Positions 16,306-24,668 of a DNA stretch of 33,089 nt are shown piece by piece; the stretch's first letter is position 1, and every line of letters starts with the position of its first letter. The notes below the pieces were generated by a model. That model worked only from the letters and a program-made list of their open reading frames with translations, ran no database searches and was not told the origin of the DNA. The stretch comes from Helicobacter labacensis. GTDB lineage: Bacteria > Campylobacterota > Campylobacteria > Campylobacterales > Helicobacteraceae. Both the position numbers and the translations under genes were made by a program. Where the stretch lies: positions 1-33,089 of the forward strand of contig NZ_QXQQ01000018.1 in NCBI RefSeq assembly GCF_003660285.1, written 5' to 3'.

Positions 16306-16617
16306 GAGGCGCATGGCTTCTAAGTGCTTCTCCTCATCGCCCTCATAGACTTGGTAGTGCTTGATCGCCTCAGTGTAGAGGGCTTGGGCTTTGGGGGTGT
16401 CTTGGGGCACGCCCAAGCCCTCTTCATAGGCTTTTCCTAAGGCGTAAAACTCGTAGCCAAAGTCCGTTTCTTCTAGGGCGATGCGTTTGAAATACCCAAA
16501 GGCGTTCAAATAGGCGTTCACTTGGTGGGGCGCGCCCAAGGGGGCACTTTGGTTGTAGCGGTTAAAAAGGGCGAGCAGAGCGTCATCGCTCAAATTAGTG
16601 GCTAATCTAGTTGGCAT
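16288..16617 (-). CDS. Sel1-repeat protein, tandem copy 2
   Basis: 109-aa protein with one clear Sel1-like repeat: YALGKAYEEGLGVPQDTPKA then a second half-helix QALYTEAIKHY. Sel1 repeats are TPR-like helical pairs used for protein contacts. The start at 16617 has AAAGGAC upstream. No signal peptide is visible, so unlike the secreted Hcp proteins of H. pylori it is probably cytoplasmic. The N-terminal half (LSDDALLALFNRYN, then an Ala-Pro-His and YLNAFGYFKRIAL) is a diverged copy of the upstream neighbour. It is the last gene of the dnaX-rpoN run and may be an old tandem duplicate. Specific role unknown. Confidence 0.75.
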   Translation of the reverse strand: MPTRLATNLSDDALLALFNRYNQSAPLGAPHQVNAYLNAFGYFKRIALEETDFGYEFYALGKAYEEGLGVPQDTPKAQALYTEAIKHYQVYEGDEEKHLEAMRLLEKWL

Positions 16618-16626
16618 GCATGTCCT

Positions 16627-17121
16627 TTAATATGAGATCTTTTTGGCTTTCTTGGGGGCGCGTTTTTTGAAATACAGGCGTAGCGTTGCACCCATCATCG
16701 CCGCCTTGCTTTCTTGGAGTTTAGTTTTGTATTCTAGGGCTTTTTGGGTGTCTTGGGGCATACCCCATGCGCCCGTTTCGTAAGCATAGATGAGCTTGTT
16801 AAGCGCGTTGATGTAGATCCACTGGGTGATGGGGCTATGTTGCACGATCCCCTCATAACAATCCAAAGCCTTGCGCTCGTCTTGGCACACCCCCTCCCCC
16901 CTCTCATACATTTGGGCTAGGCGGTAAAACGCTTTCCCTTGGGCGCAATGCCCTAAGAGGATTTGCTTGTAAAATTTGAACGCTTTGAAGTAGCCCTGCA
17001 ATTTATGGGGAGCGAGTTGATCGCAAGAAGTGGCGTTGTAGCGGTTGAACATGTCCAATAGGGCATCATCGCTTAGGCTGTGGTGGTTGGCGCGCGTCCT
17101 ATTGCTATGCTGTGTTGCCAT
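16627..17121 (-). CDS. Sel1-repeat protein, tandem copy 1
   Basis: 164 aa from the ATG at 17121, which has AAAGGA at proper distance; the earlier start at 17148 has no such site. Two Sel1-like units are visible: FYRLAQMYERGEGVCQDERK and a second with IYAYETGAWGMPQDTQKALE. The N-terminus LSDDALLDMFNRYN followed by QGYFKAFKFYKQILL is shared with the next gene, so the two are paralogues. The C-terminus is strongly basic (RLYFKKRAPKKAKKISY), unlike the partner. No signal peptide. It begins 35 bases after rpoN, in the same direction, so cotranscription with rpoN is likely. Confidence 0.78.
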   Translation of the reverse strand: MATQHSNRTRANHHSLSDDALLDMFNRYNATSCDQLAPHKLQGYFKAFKFYKQILLGHCAQGKAFYRLAQMYERGEGVCQDERKALDCYEGIVQHSPITQWIYINALNKLIYAYETGAWGMPQDTQKALEYKTKLQESKAAMMGATLRLYFKKRAPKKAKKISY

Positions 17122-17156
17122 GTGCGTCCTTTGAGGGTATTCTAGCACGCCTAGAC

Positions 17157-18443
17157 TTAATGCTTGGCGCGCAATTCGTAGAGTTTTTTGCGCTCCGCAG
17201 AACTAGCGATGTTTAAGAGTTTGCGGTATTTGGTGATGGTGCGCCGTACCATTTTAAGGTGAAACTCAGCCTCTACAAGCTCTAAAATCTTGAGATCACT
17301 CAAGGGTTTTAAGGGATCTTCATGCGCGATGCGATCCAAGATAAAATCCTTGATGGAGGCGTTGGAAATATCCCCTTCCAGCGCGGTGGTGAAAAAACTC
17401 TTGATGGGGAAAATCCCGCGCGCGCACTCCAAGTATTTATTAGAGATCGCCCTAGAAATGGTGCTAGGCGCATAGCCAAATTCATTGGCAATATCCACCA
17501 AGCGCATGGGTTTGATCTGCTTGCCTTTGAAAAAATCGTATTGGTATTCAACCAACATCAAGCCGATCTTTAAAATTGTTTGCTGGCGCATTTGTAACGC
17601 GTCCACTAAATCGCGCGCTTCTTTGAGTTTTTCCTTCAAATAGTCATTGGCTTGTTTGATTTTAGGCTCTTCGACCACCACTTGGGGGTAATAGCTGTCA
17701 TTGAGCTGGACGCTAATCTCCCCCCCCTGTTCCAAGATCAAAAGATCAGGGATCACCACGGGCGAAGGATCATGAAAATCTAGGGCGGGAGGGTTTTTAA
17801 AGGAAGTGATGATTTTCATCGCCTGTTTGTAAGAGGCTAGATGGCTAAAATCCTTGTGCGCGGACAAATTAGCTAAAATCTGCACGCATAGACTATAAGT
17901 AGAGTCGTCTAATTGGTTATGCTGGGCTAGTTGGAAGAAAAAACTCTCTTGGAGATCGCGCGCGCCCACACCCGGGGGGTCTAGGTAAGCAAAGCGTTGG
18001 CGCACCTTTTCATAATCTTGGGCATGCACGCCTAGTTTTAAAGCTAATGACTCTACATCGCCTTCAAAATACCCCTCATGGTTGAGATTTTCTATGATGT
18101 CTTGAGCGATTTGTAAAGAAGTCTGGGTGGGAAAAAGGGGGGGCAAGAGTTGTTGGTGGAGGGTTTCATACAAAGTTGCTTCGCGCACACTCAGGCTTTC
18201 GATCTTGTCAGTCATGGTGTTTTTAAGAGTGGGAGCGTTGGGGCGTTGGGCTTTGTGGAATTGGCAGGCACTAAAATCCGCGCTCAAGCCACTTTGCACG
18301 CGCATGCAAGGGTTATCCTTGGCATAAGCCTGCAACACTTCCTCCATTTCAAGGGGTCCACTTTGTAAAATAGGCAACCAACTTTTCAAAGTCGCCGATA
18401 GCCTATTTTTAGGCGCGAGTTTGGGACGCAAGAGTGCCATCAT
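17157..18443 (-). CDS. rpoN: RNA polymerase sigma-54 factor
   Basis: Sigma-54, 428 aa. In Helicobacter it drives the middle (hook and basal body) flagellar genes with the activator FlgR. The C-terminal RpoN box is present in near-standard form as [14 protein letters not shown]. The core-binding and DNA-binding regions are recognisable: [37 protein letters not shown], and the helix-turn-helix [18 protein letters not shown]. The N-terminal activator region is short and less Gln-rich than in enterobacteria. It overlaps lptB by 4 bases. Two Sel1-type genes follow directly. Confidence 0.96.
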   Translation of the reverse strand: MMALLRPKLAPKNRLSATLKSWLPILQSGPLEMEEVLQAYAKDNPCMRVQSGLSADFSACQFHKAQRPNAPTLKNTMTDKIESLSVREATLYETLHQQLLPPLFPTQTSLQIAQDIIENLNHEGYFEGDVESLALKLGVHAQDYEKVRQRFAYLDPPGVGARDLQESFFFQLAQHNQLDDSTYSLCVQILANLSAHKDFSHLASYKQAMKIITSFKNPPALDFHDPSPVVIPDLLILEQGGEISVQLNDSYYPQVVVEEPKIKQANDYLKEKLKEARDLVDALQMRQQTILKIGLMLVEYQYDFFKGKQIKPMRLVDIANEFGYAPSTISRAISNKYLECARGIFPIKSFFTTALEGDISNASIKDFILDRIAHEDPLKPLSDLKILELVEAEFHLKMVRRTITKYRKLLNIASSAERKKLYELRAKH

Positions 18444-19162
18444 GCCTTAAAATGCTCGCCTAAATAGTGTTTTCTAACCAATTCGTTTTCATAAATCTGA
18501 TCGCTACTCCCACTGGCTAGCAAAGTCCCGCTCTTAATCACATACGCCCGATGGCACACGCTCAAGGTTTCGCGCACATTGTGATCGGTGATAAGCACCC
18601 CAATATTCATTTCTACCAAGCGTTCGATGATCTTTTGGATGTCTAGCACCGCAATGGGGTCTACCCCTGCAAAAGGCTCATCTAGCAAAATGAACTTAGG
18701 TCTTTTGATCAACGCCCTAGCGATCTCCACACGCCGCCTCTCTCCCCCGCTCAAGGACACCCCCTTGCGCGCCTGAATCGCTTGGATATTAAAAGCCTCT
18801 AACATTTCTTCAATGCGTTGCATGGCTTCTTTAGAATTGCTAAAAGTGGTTTGGGCGGCTAACATCAAATTATCCAGCACACTTAAATCCTTGAAAATGC
18901 TCGATTCTTGAGGCAAATACCCAATGCCTAAATTGGATCGCCTGTGCAGAGGATAATTGGAGAGATCGATGTCATTGAGCGACACACTCCCTCCACTGGG
19001 TTGCAATAACCCACAGATCATATAAAAAGTTGTGGTTTTACCCGCCCCATTGGGTCCTAACAAGCCCACCACCTGCCCGCTTTGCACTTCTAGGGACACA
19101 TCATGCACAATCATGGTCTTTTTGATCTGCTTGCTCAAATGGGTCGCGCTGAGTCTATCCAT
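18440..19162 (-). CDS. lptB: LPS export ABC transporter ATP-binding protein LptB
   Basis: ATPase of the Lpt machine that pulls lipopolysaccharide from the inner membrane, working with LptF and LptG; 240 aa. Walker [19 protein letters not shown], signature [15 protein letters not shown], Walker [13 protein letters not shown] and the H-loop [11 protein letters not shown] are all intact. [18 protein letters not shown] is the LptB-type Q-loop. lptB next to rpoN is a common proteobacterial arrangement, which supports the call over other ATPases. It overlaps both neighbours (tsaE by 8 bases, rpoN by 4). Confidence 0.95.
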   Translation of the reverse strand: MDRLSATHLSKQIKKTMIVHDVSLEVQSGQVVGLLGPNGAGKTTTFYMICGLLQPSGGSVSLNDIDLSNYPLHRRSNLGIGYLPQESSIFKDLSVLDNLMLAAQTTFSNSKEAMQRIEEMLEAFNIQAIQARKGVSLSGGERRRVEIARALIKRPKFILLDEPFAGVDPIAVLDIQKIIERLVEMNIGVLITDHNVRETLSVCHRAYVIKSGTLLASGSSDQIYENELVRKHYLGEHFKA

Positions 19163-19580
19163 CGCTGAGCCTATAGATGCGTTTTTGATCGCAGGTTTGC
19201 AAACTTAGCACCCACACGCGAAAGCCCAAGCGCACTAACATGCTTTTAAGCGCGCTAGAACCCCACTCTACAAAATGCACGCCCTGGGATTCCAAGTGTT
19301 CTAACACGCCCATTTCTAGGAGCTGCTGGGTTTCTTTGAGGTAAAAATCATAATGGTAAATACAAAAGCCCTCAGCCGGGTAAGCGTGCATTAAGCTGAA
19401 AGTGGGCGAGGTGGCTTGTAGGGCGTGGTGGGCTTGGCAAAAGTGCTGCACTAAAGTGGTTTTACCGCTACCCAAAGCACCCTGCAGGAGAATGATCGCG
19501 TGTTTACGCCCCTTGATCGCGTGTTTTAAAAGCGCTACCACAGCCCCTAAACCTTGCAAATCCGCTTGCATGGACTTCAT
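19155..19580 (-). CDS. tsaE: tRNA threonylcarbamoyladenosine synthesis ATPase TsaE
   Basis: Small P-loop ATPase (YjeE family) that works with TsaB and TsaD to make t6A37 in tRNAs that read ANN codons; 141 aa. Walker A is [19 protein letters not shown], followed by the conserved [12 protein letters not shown] and the IYHYDFYLK strand. The EWGS motif ([11 protein letters not shown]) is also family-typical. The ATG at 19580 overlaps the stop of the dnaX second frame (ATGA), which suggests that translation of the full-length dnaX product feeds into tsaE. Confidence 0.93.
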   Translation of the reverse strand: MKSMQADLQGLGAVVALLKHAIKGRKHAIILLQGALGSGKTTLVQHFCQAHHALQATSPTFSLMHAYPAEGFCIYHYDFYLKETQQLLEMGVLEHLESQGVHFVEWGSSALKSMLVRLGFRVWVLSLQTCDQKRIYRLSDG

Positions 19581-20984
19581 TTCTCTACCTTGAAACTTTC
19601 AATTCCCAAATGCTCTTGCACCATGTCCACCATGTTTTGCTCCTCTTTGGTGAGGGGAGCGCTAGGAGGGGGAGAGGGGTTTTTGATCGCTTGGATTTGC
19701 ACCCCTACCCCATAGACTTCTTCAACAGCTTTTTTAATGATCTCATAATGTGTTTTGAGCACTTCTTTAGCGCTAGGGGGCGCATCTGATTGCCACTGCA
19801 AAATCTGATCGCAGAAGGCATGAAAGCGCACATGCGCTTCAAACAGCGCGCCTAAATCTTGCTGGTGCGCGTAGAGTTTGGCGATAACTTGGGAGAATAG
19901 GTCTTTGGGAAGGGGCTGTGGGTTAGACTGGGGGGCTGGAGGGCTTTTAGGGGCTAAGTTTTGGGAGGGTTGGGCTTGGGGGGGGGTTATAGACAGCTTG
20001 CATTTTGAGCGCGCTCAAAGCCAGCACAAAATCCCCATCTGCACCCGTGTGCAAAAGACTCTTGGCTTGGGCTAAAATACCCATCCAAGCATCCAGCACA
20101 TTGAGAGGAAAGCTCTCCTCTAATAGCGCGTCTTTAAGAAAGATCGCCATCTCTTCTAAAACCATTTGGGGATCGTAACTACCTAAAGTTTGCAAGAGAG
20201 AGCGCACGCGCGCCGGGTTGTCTGCAAGGGCTTGGAAAAAATCGTCTAGCACCTTGCTATCCACCATGCCCAACATTTGCGCGGTGGCTTCTAAGCTCAG
20301 AGTGCCACCACAATAACTTATAGCCTGCTCTGTGAGAGTCAAGGTGTCGCGCAAACTCCCCTGCGCGCTTCTAGCCAACATTTCCAAAACCCCTTCTTGG
20401 TAACCCACCCCCTCAGCTTGCAAGACTTTTTGCAAATGCGCCACAATGGCTTTAGGGGAGATCTTTTTAAAGCGGAAATGCTGGGTGCGGCTCAAAATGG
20501 TAGCAGGCAATTTGAGCGCGTCCGTGGTGGCTAAGATGAATTTGACATGCGCGGGGGGTTCTTCTAAGGTCTTTAAAAGCGCGTTAAAGGCTTCTTTAGT
20601 GAGCATATGGGCTTCATCAATGATAAAGATTTTAAAAGCTCCCATGCTGGGTTTATATTTAGTTTGCTCAATGAGTTCGCGCACATCTTCAATGCGCCGG
20701 TTAGACGCACCATCCATCTCAATAATGTCCATGTGCTTGTTGTGCAACGCGTCTACACAATTAGGGCACACATCACAGGGGGTGCTAGTGGGGGCTTTTT
20801 CGCACTGCAGGGCGCGGGCAAAAATGCGTGCGCTAGAGGTCTTGCCCGAACCCCTAAGCCCGCTAAACAAATAGGCATGCGCTAAACGCCCCTGCTCTAA
20901 AGCAAGGCTTAGGGTTTTAGACACACTTTCTTGCCCTACCAAATCCTTAAAGTGTTTGGGGCGGTATTTGAGAGCCAAGACCAC
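19577..20984 (-). CDS. dnaX: DNA polymerase III tau/gamma subunit, two frames joined at a C9 tract
   Basis: Clamp loader motor. GTG start at 20984 with AAAGGA 6 bases upstream. The first frame (to 19947, 345 aa) holds the whole AAA+ core: Walker A GLRGSGKTSSARIFARAL, zinc module CDVCPNC, Walker B FKIFIIDEAHML, sensor 1 KFILATTDALKLP, and domain III. It ends in a short PPPSPTLPKLSP tail just after a run of nine C (19978-19986). If one C is skipped, the frame runs on from NPPQAQPSQN through LFSQVIAKLYAHQQDLGALF to 19577, giving 468 aa. The 84-codon open stretch 19577-19831 is therefore dnaX tail, not a separate gene. This could be a natural tau/gamma slippage site or an assembly error. Confidence 0.92.
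19978..19986 (-). repeat. Homopolymer C9 (coding strand) in dnaX
   Basis: Nine G on the plus strand, C9 in the dnaX sense strand, at codon ~333 at the end of domain III. Zero-frame reading stops 12 codons later; C8 opens a further ~135 codons; C10 reaches TAG about nine codons on. Confidence 0.9.
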
Positions 20985-21009
20985 GGATTTTCCTTTGTGT
21001 ATTTGGGGT

Positions 21010-21015
21010 ATTATA
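21010..21015 (-). promoter_or_regulatory. Putative -10 box of dnaX operon
   Basis: TATAAT on the minus strand, 25 bases before the GTG of dnaX. It is in the divergent gap shared with ggt and is a perfect consensus -10. Confidence 0.55.
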
Positions 21016-21045
21016 ACCTAATTGTGCTGGCTGTAAGTCTAGCTG

Positions 21046-21056
21046 TGCTAAGATTG
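21046..21056 (+). promoter_or_regulatory. Putative promoter (extended -10) of ggt operon
   Basis: TGCTAAGATTG, an extended -10 box, 26 bases before the ggt ATG at 21082. Identical to the string before secG. TAGGAG at 21071-21076 is the ribosome site. Confidence 0.55.
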
Positions 21057-21081
21057 TCTATCACACTTGTTAGGAGTTTTT

Positions 21082-22764
21082 ATGTTTGTTATAAAGCGTG
21101 TGTTCGTGGTGCTGTGCGTGGGCGCGGGGCTTGTTAGTGCTGTTATGGGGGCTAGTTTACCCCCCATTAAGGGCAAGGCTCTAGCCCTCTCTAGCCACCC
21201 CCTAGCCGACAAGATCGCCCAACGCGTTTTAGATGAGGGCGGGAACGCCATCGATGCAGCCGTAGCGATGGGCTATGCCTTGGCTGTGGTGCACCCGGCT
21301 GCAGGCAATTTAGGCGGGGGGGGCTTTGCGGTGATCCACTTGGCTAATGGGGAAAATATCACTCTAGATTTCAGAGAAAAAGCCCCTTTGAAAGCCACGC
21401 GCAACATGTATTTGGATAAGGAGGGGAAGGTGATCCCCAAACTTAGCACAGATGGTTATTTGGCTGCCGGGGTGCCCGGCACTGTAGCCGGGTTTGATGC
21501 GATGTTGAAAAAATACGGCACGCGTAAACTAGCAACCTTGATTCAACCCGCTATCGATCTCGCCCAAAAAGGTTTTAGATTAACACCCAGACAGGGGGAA
21601 ACCATGTTAGATGCCAAACCCCGTTTTGCCAAATACGCCAGTAGCCGTAAATACTTCTTAAAAAAGGGTATGGTGGCTTATAGCGCGGGGGATCTCTTCG
21701 TGCAAAAGGATTTAGCTAAAACTTTAACCTTGATTAAAAACGCCGGGGCGAAAGCCTTTTACAGGGGCGCGATCGCGGATTTGATTGTAGAGGACATGCG
21801 CAAGAACGGGGGGATCATCTCTAAGCAAGACTTAGCCCAATACAAGGTGGTGTGGCGTAAACCTATTGAGGGGAGTTATCGGGGTTATAAAATCATCTCC
21901 ATGGCACCCCCTAGCTCAGGCGGAACGCATATCATTGAGATTTTAAACACGATGGAGAACGCTGACATCGGCGCGCTAGGTTTTGGCTCTAGCCAAACTA
22001 TCCACATCATGGCTGAAGCGATGCGCCAAGCCTACGCGGATCGCTCGGTATTTATGGGAGATCCGGATTTTATTGATGTCCCCACAGACAAACTCACCAG
22101 CAAGAGTTATGCCAAAAAAATCTATGAAAACATTTTGCCTAATAAAGCCACGGATAGCGCGAAAGTGCGCCCGGGGTTAGGGCAAATCCATGAGGGTAAG
22201 AACACCACGCATTACTCTGTAGCAGACAAATGGGGGAATGCGGTGAGCATCACCTACACCGTGAATGATTACTATGGCAGTGCAGCCGCCATCAATGGGG
22301 CAGGCTTTTTGCTCAATAATGAAATGGACGACTTTTCTATCAAACCGGGTGTGCCTAATCTCTATGGTTTGATCGGAGGCGATGCTAACGCGATTGAGCC
22401 GGGTAAACGCCCCCTTAGCTCCATGTCGCCCACTATTGTGCTCAAACACAATAAAGTCTTTATGGTCGTGGGCAGTCCCGGTGGCGCGCGCATCATCACC
22501 ACGGTATTGCAAGTGATCAGCAATGTGATCGATCATGGCATGAATATTTCTGAAGCGGTGAGCGCGCCGCGATTTCACATGCAATGGTTGCCTGATGAAA
22601 TCCGCATTGAGAAATTTGGCATGCCTAAAGATGTGCAAGAAAATTTGGAGAAAATGGGCTATAAAATTGTAGTTAAACCCCCTATGGGCGATGTGAACGC
22701 CATTGTGGTCGATGCCAAAGCCCATGCCATGTATGGGGCACAAGACCCACGCAAAGAGTTTTAA
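21082..22764 (+). CDS. ggt: Gamma-glutamyltransferase (secreted)
   Basis: Periplasmic or secreted N-terminal nucleophile hydrolase that splits glutathione and glutamine; 560 aa. Start is the ATG at 21082, with TAGGAG 5 bases upstream, rather than the TTG at 21067. A signal peptide is evident (FVIKRVFVVLCVGAGLVSAV). The proenzyme cuts itself in front of the first Thr of TTHYSVADKWGNAVS, here residue 375, giving large and small subunits. NEMDDFSIKPG and PLSSMSPTIVL with GSPGGARIITTVLQV are further active-site signatures. In gastric Helicobacter this enzyme supplies glutamate and ammonia, and it inhibits T cells and damages epithelium. speE and coaE follow with overlaps. A G8 run at 21316-21323 is in frame. 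Confidence 0.97.
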   Translation: MFVIKRVFVVLCVGAGLVSAVMGASLPPIKGKALALSSHPLADKIAQRVLDEGGNAIDAAVAMGYALAVVHPAAGNLGGGGFAVIHLANGENITLDFREKAPLKATRNMYLDKEGKVIPKLSTDGYLAAGVPGTVAGFDAMLKKYGTRKLATLIQPAIDLAQKGFRLTPRQGETMLDAKPRFAKYASSRKYFLKKGMVAYSAGDLFVQKDLAKTLTLIKNAGAKAFYRGAIADLIVEDMRKNGGIISKQDLAQYKVVWRKPIEGSYRGYKIISMAPPSSGGTHIIEILNTMENADIGALGFGSSQTIHIMAEAMRQAYADRSVFMGDPDFIDVPTDKLTSKSYAKKIYENILPNKATDSAKVRPGLGQIHEGKNTTHYSVADKWGNAVSITYTVNDYYGSAAAINGAGFLLNNEMDDFSIKPGVPNLYGLIGGDANAIEPGKRPLSSMSPTIVLKHNKVFMVVGSPGGARIITTVLQVISNVIDHGMNISEAVSAPRFHMQWLPDEIRIEKFGMPKDVQENLEKMGYKIVVKPPMGDVNAIVVDAKAHAMYGAQDPRKEF

Positions 22765-23483
22765 TGGCACACCAACTAGAAATTGTCGGCACAGATTGCG
22801 CCCAAATGGGGATTGTGCGTAACAATACGCAAGAGTGGATGTTTTTCCAAAGTTACCCCTTTATCCAGAGCGAGCTATTGGCGCATGTGGGCGCGTGCGT
22901 GCACCCTAACCCTAAACGCGCGCTCATCACTGGAGGGTTTGACACCCAAATCGCCTTTGAGTTGCTAAAGTATGAGGGGTTGCATGTGGATTTTGTGCAA
23001 GAAGATCACGCCATGCTAGAGAATTTGCACGCCTTTTTGCCCCAATTTGCAGAAACCAAAGCCCATGCGCGCTTTAAACTCTATGACAAAATCCTCGATC
23101 TAGACCTACAACCCTATGATATTCTCATCTCACTTAGCACCCCCAATGCCCACCAAGTGGACGGCTTGCAACGCATGCTAAACCCCAAAGGCTTGATGTT
23201 GCTCAGTGTTCCTAACCCCTTGCTAGAACAAGAAGCCTTTAAGGGCGCGCTCACAAGCTTACAGGGTTGTGCGCAAATCCTCATGCCCTTTAACACCCCC
23301 TATGCTCCCACCCCCCAAGTTTATCTCTTTGCCTCCAAGCACTACCACCCCCTAGCCGACATGTTATTACAAAAGATCGACATGCTCGATGGGTTGCGTT
23401 ATTACAACGCAGAAATCCACCACGCCGCCTTTGCCCAACCCCAGTGGCTTAAGGGCGCGTGCGCGCGTCTGCTTAAAAATTGA
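22764..23483 (+). CDS. speE: Spermidine synthase-like protein SpeE
   Basis: 239 aa, a diverged epsilon-proteobacterial SpeE. The Rossmann part matches the H. pylori HP0832 pattern: IQSELLAHVGACVHP, ALITGGFDTQIAFELLKYEG, VDFVQEDHAML, VDGLQRMLNPKGLML and RYYNAEIHHAAFAQP. The N-terminus is about 20 residues shorter than I recall for H. pylori, so part of the small N-terminal beta domain is missing. The catalytic Asp region of classic spermidine synthases (D-x-x-D-P) is replaced by YDILISLSTPNAHQ. Activity as an aminopropyltransferase is therefore not assured. The ATG overlaps the ggt stop (TAATG), which means close coupling to ggt. Confidence 0.82.
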   Translation: MAHQLEIVGTDCAQMGIVRNNTQEWMFFQSYPFIQSELLAHVGACVHPNPKRALITGGFDTQIAFELLKYEGLHVDFVQEDHAMLENLHAFLPQFAETKAHARFKLYDKILDLDLQPYDILISLSTPNAHQVDGLQRMLNPKGLMLLSVPNPLLEQEAFKGALTSLQGCAQILMPFNTPYAPTPQVYLFASKHYHPLADMLLQKIDMLDGLRYYNAEIHHAAFAQPQWLKGACARLLKN

Positions 23484-24073
23484 GCTTAAAACACGCCTTT
23501 GTGCTCACGGGGGGGATTGGCACGGGCAAGAGCACGGTAGCTAGCCTTTTGAGCTTGCATGGCTATAGTGTGCTAGATGCCGATAAAATCGCCCATGAAC
23601 TCTTTGAACAATACAATGCGGAAATTGCCCAGCTATTCTCTGAGGTGGCGACTAACCACACCATCACGCGCCAAGCCCTAGCCCCGCTCATTTTTAGCGA
23701 TAAAGTCGCGCGCGCCAAGCTAGAGGCATTGCTCCACCCCAAAGTGCGCGCTAGAATGCTCGAGCAAGCCCAACAACTAGAAACCCACCACCAGCCCTAT
23801 TTTTTGGACATTCCGCTATATTATGAAATTGAGGGGGTTAAGAGCTATGGGATTGCTCAAGTGGTCTTGGTGTATGCGCCCAGAGAGTTGCAGATCACAC
23901 GCCTGCAAGCGCGCGATCACCTAAGCCTAGAGCACATAGAACAACGCCTTGATGCCCAAATGGATATAGAAATTAAAAAATCTCTAAGCCTCTTTGTGCT
24001 GGACAATTCTAAAGATTTAAAACATTTACAAGCAGAGGTAGAGAGATTGCTCATCCAAATCAAGGGGGGTTAA
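23480..24073 (+). CDS. coaE: Dephospho-CoA kinase
   Basis: Last step of coenzyme A synthesis, phosphorylation of dephospho-CoA; 197 aa, normal length. The P-loop is FVLTGGIGTGKSTVASLL at the N-terminus, followed by YSVLDADKIAHELFE (acidic catalytic region), LEALLHPKVRARM and FLDIPLYYE, and VLVYAPRELQITRLQARD of the lid. The start is a TTG at 23480 that overlaps the speE stop (TTGA); no ATG is available upstream of the P-loop. HP0831-HP0832 are neighbours in H. pylori as well. The end overlaps the convergent Sel1 gene by 4 bases. A G7 run inside the P-loop codons is in frame. Confidence 0.95.
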   Translation: MSLKHAFVLTGGIGTGKSTVASLLSLHGYSVLDADKIAHELFEQYNAEIAQLFSEVATNHTITRQALAPLIFSDKVARAKLEALLHPKVRARMLEQAQQLETHHQPYFLDIPLYYEIEGVKSYGIAQVVLVYAPRELQITRLQARDHLSLEHIEQRLDAQMDIEIKKSLSLFVLDNSKDLKHLQAEVERLLIQIKGG

Positions 24074-24603
24074 TACATATATTCAGTGGGTCCCATGTCT
24101 AGCGATTTAGGGTCTACTCCGCCACGAATATCAGAGCACCCGTCCTTTTCATCGGGCATGTGATTGTAGATTTTATCAGGAAAGTTGACACTCTCATGGC
24201 AGAGTTTTTCATAATAATCTGCCTTTTTCTCATCTGCAGGCACGCCCAAACCCTGATCATACATGCGCGCCATATCCGCATACCCACCCCCATAGCCACC
24301 CCTCCCAATCTTTTCATATAGCTCAAGGGCTTTGTGGTAATCTTGCTTAACTCCTAGCCCATTTTCATAGAGATATGCTAAGCCATTGTATCCACAAAAT
24401 TTGCCTTTTTTGATGGCTTTTTGGAAAGCCAAAAGGGCTTTTTTATCCTCTTCTTTTTTGCCCTCATCGGGGAATACAAGATTCCAAGCGTTATCACAAC
24501 TTGGATCATAAAACCGAGCATCCCGATTCCGCGCACTCAGGCAAGATAGCCCCACCACAAGCCACACCCATAACACATTTTTCAGACTAAACAAACCTAG
24601 CAT
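24070..24603 (-). CDS. Sel1-repeat (Hcp-like) protein with N-terminal signal
   Basis: 177 aa from the ATG at 24603 (GAAGG upstream; an earlier start at 24627 is less likely). The N-terminus is a signal peptide or anchor, NVLWVWLVVGLSCLSARN, where LSCLSA could also be a weak lipobox. Two Sel1 repeats follow: GYNGLAYLYENGLGVKQDYH and GYADMARMYDQGLGVPADEK. Four Cys lie in the mature part (SCDNAW, KFCGY, KLCHES, DGCSD), so disulfides as in H. pylori Hcp proteins are possible, though the regular CxxxxxxxC spacing of Hcp repeats is not met. It is unlike the two cytoplasmic Sel1 proteins near rpoN. Role unknown; likely secreted or periplasmic. Confidence 0.82.
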   Translation of the reverse strand: MLGLFSLKNVLWVWLVVGLSCLSARNRDARFYDPSCDNAWNLVFPDEGKKEEDKKALLAFQKAIKKGKFCGYNGLAYLYENGLGVKQDYHKALELYEKIGRGGYGGGYADMARMYDQGLGVPADEKKADYYEKLCHESVNFPDKIYNHMPDEKDGCSDIRGGVDPKSLDMGPTEYMY

Positions 24604-24668
24604 TGACAACCCTTCTAGGACTAGCACATTCTTTTAAACCCCCACCTAATAAAAGCATCGCCAATGGG

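Noticed and set aside
16136-16348. 70-codon plus frame overlapping the His-rich gene
   Set aside because: No ribosome site, runs into the antisense of the Sel1 gene. Kept only as a hint of a possible frameshift in the His-rich gene.
19577-19831. Separate 84-aa hypothetical gene
   Set aside because: The frame extends upstream without stop to the C9 tract of dnaX and its content fits a DnaX C-terminal tail; its first ATG is inside that tail.
22177-22770. 197-codon minus-strand frame opposite ggt
   Set aside because: Antisense shadow of a clear, conserved ggt; no ribosome site and His/Ile-rich antisense-like composition.
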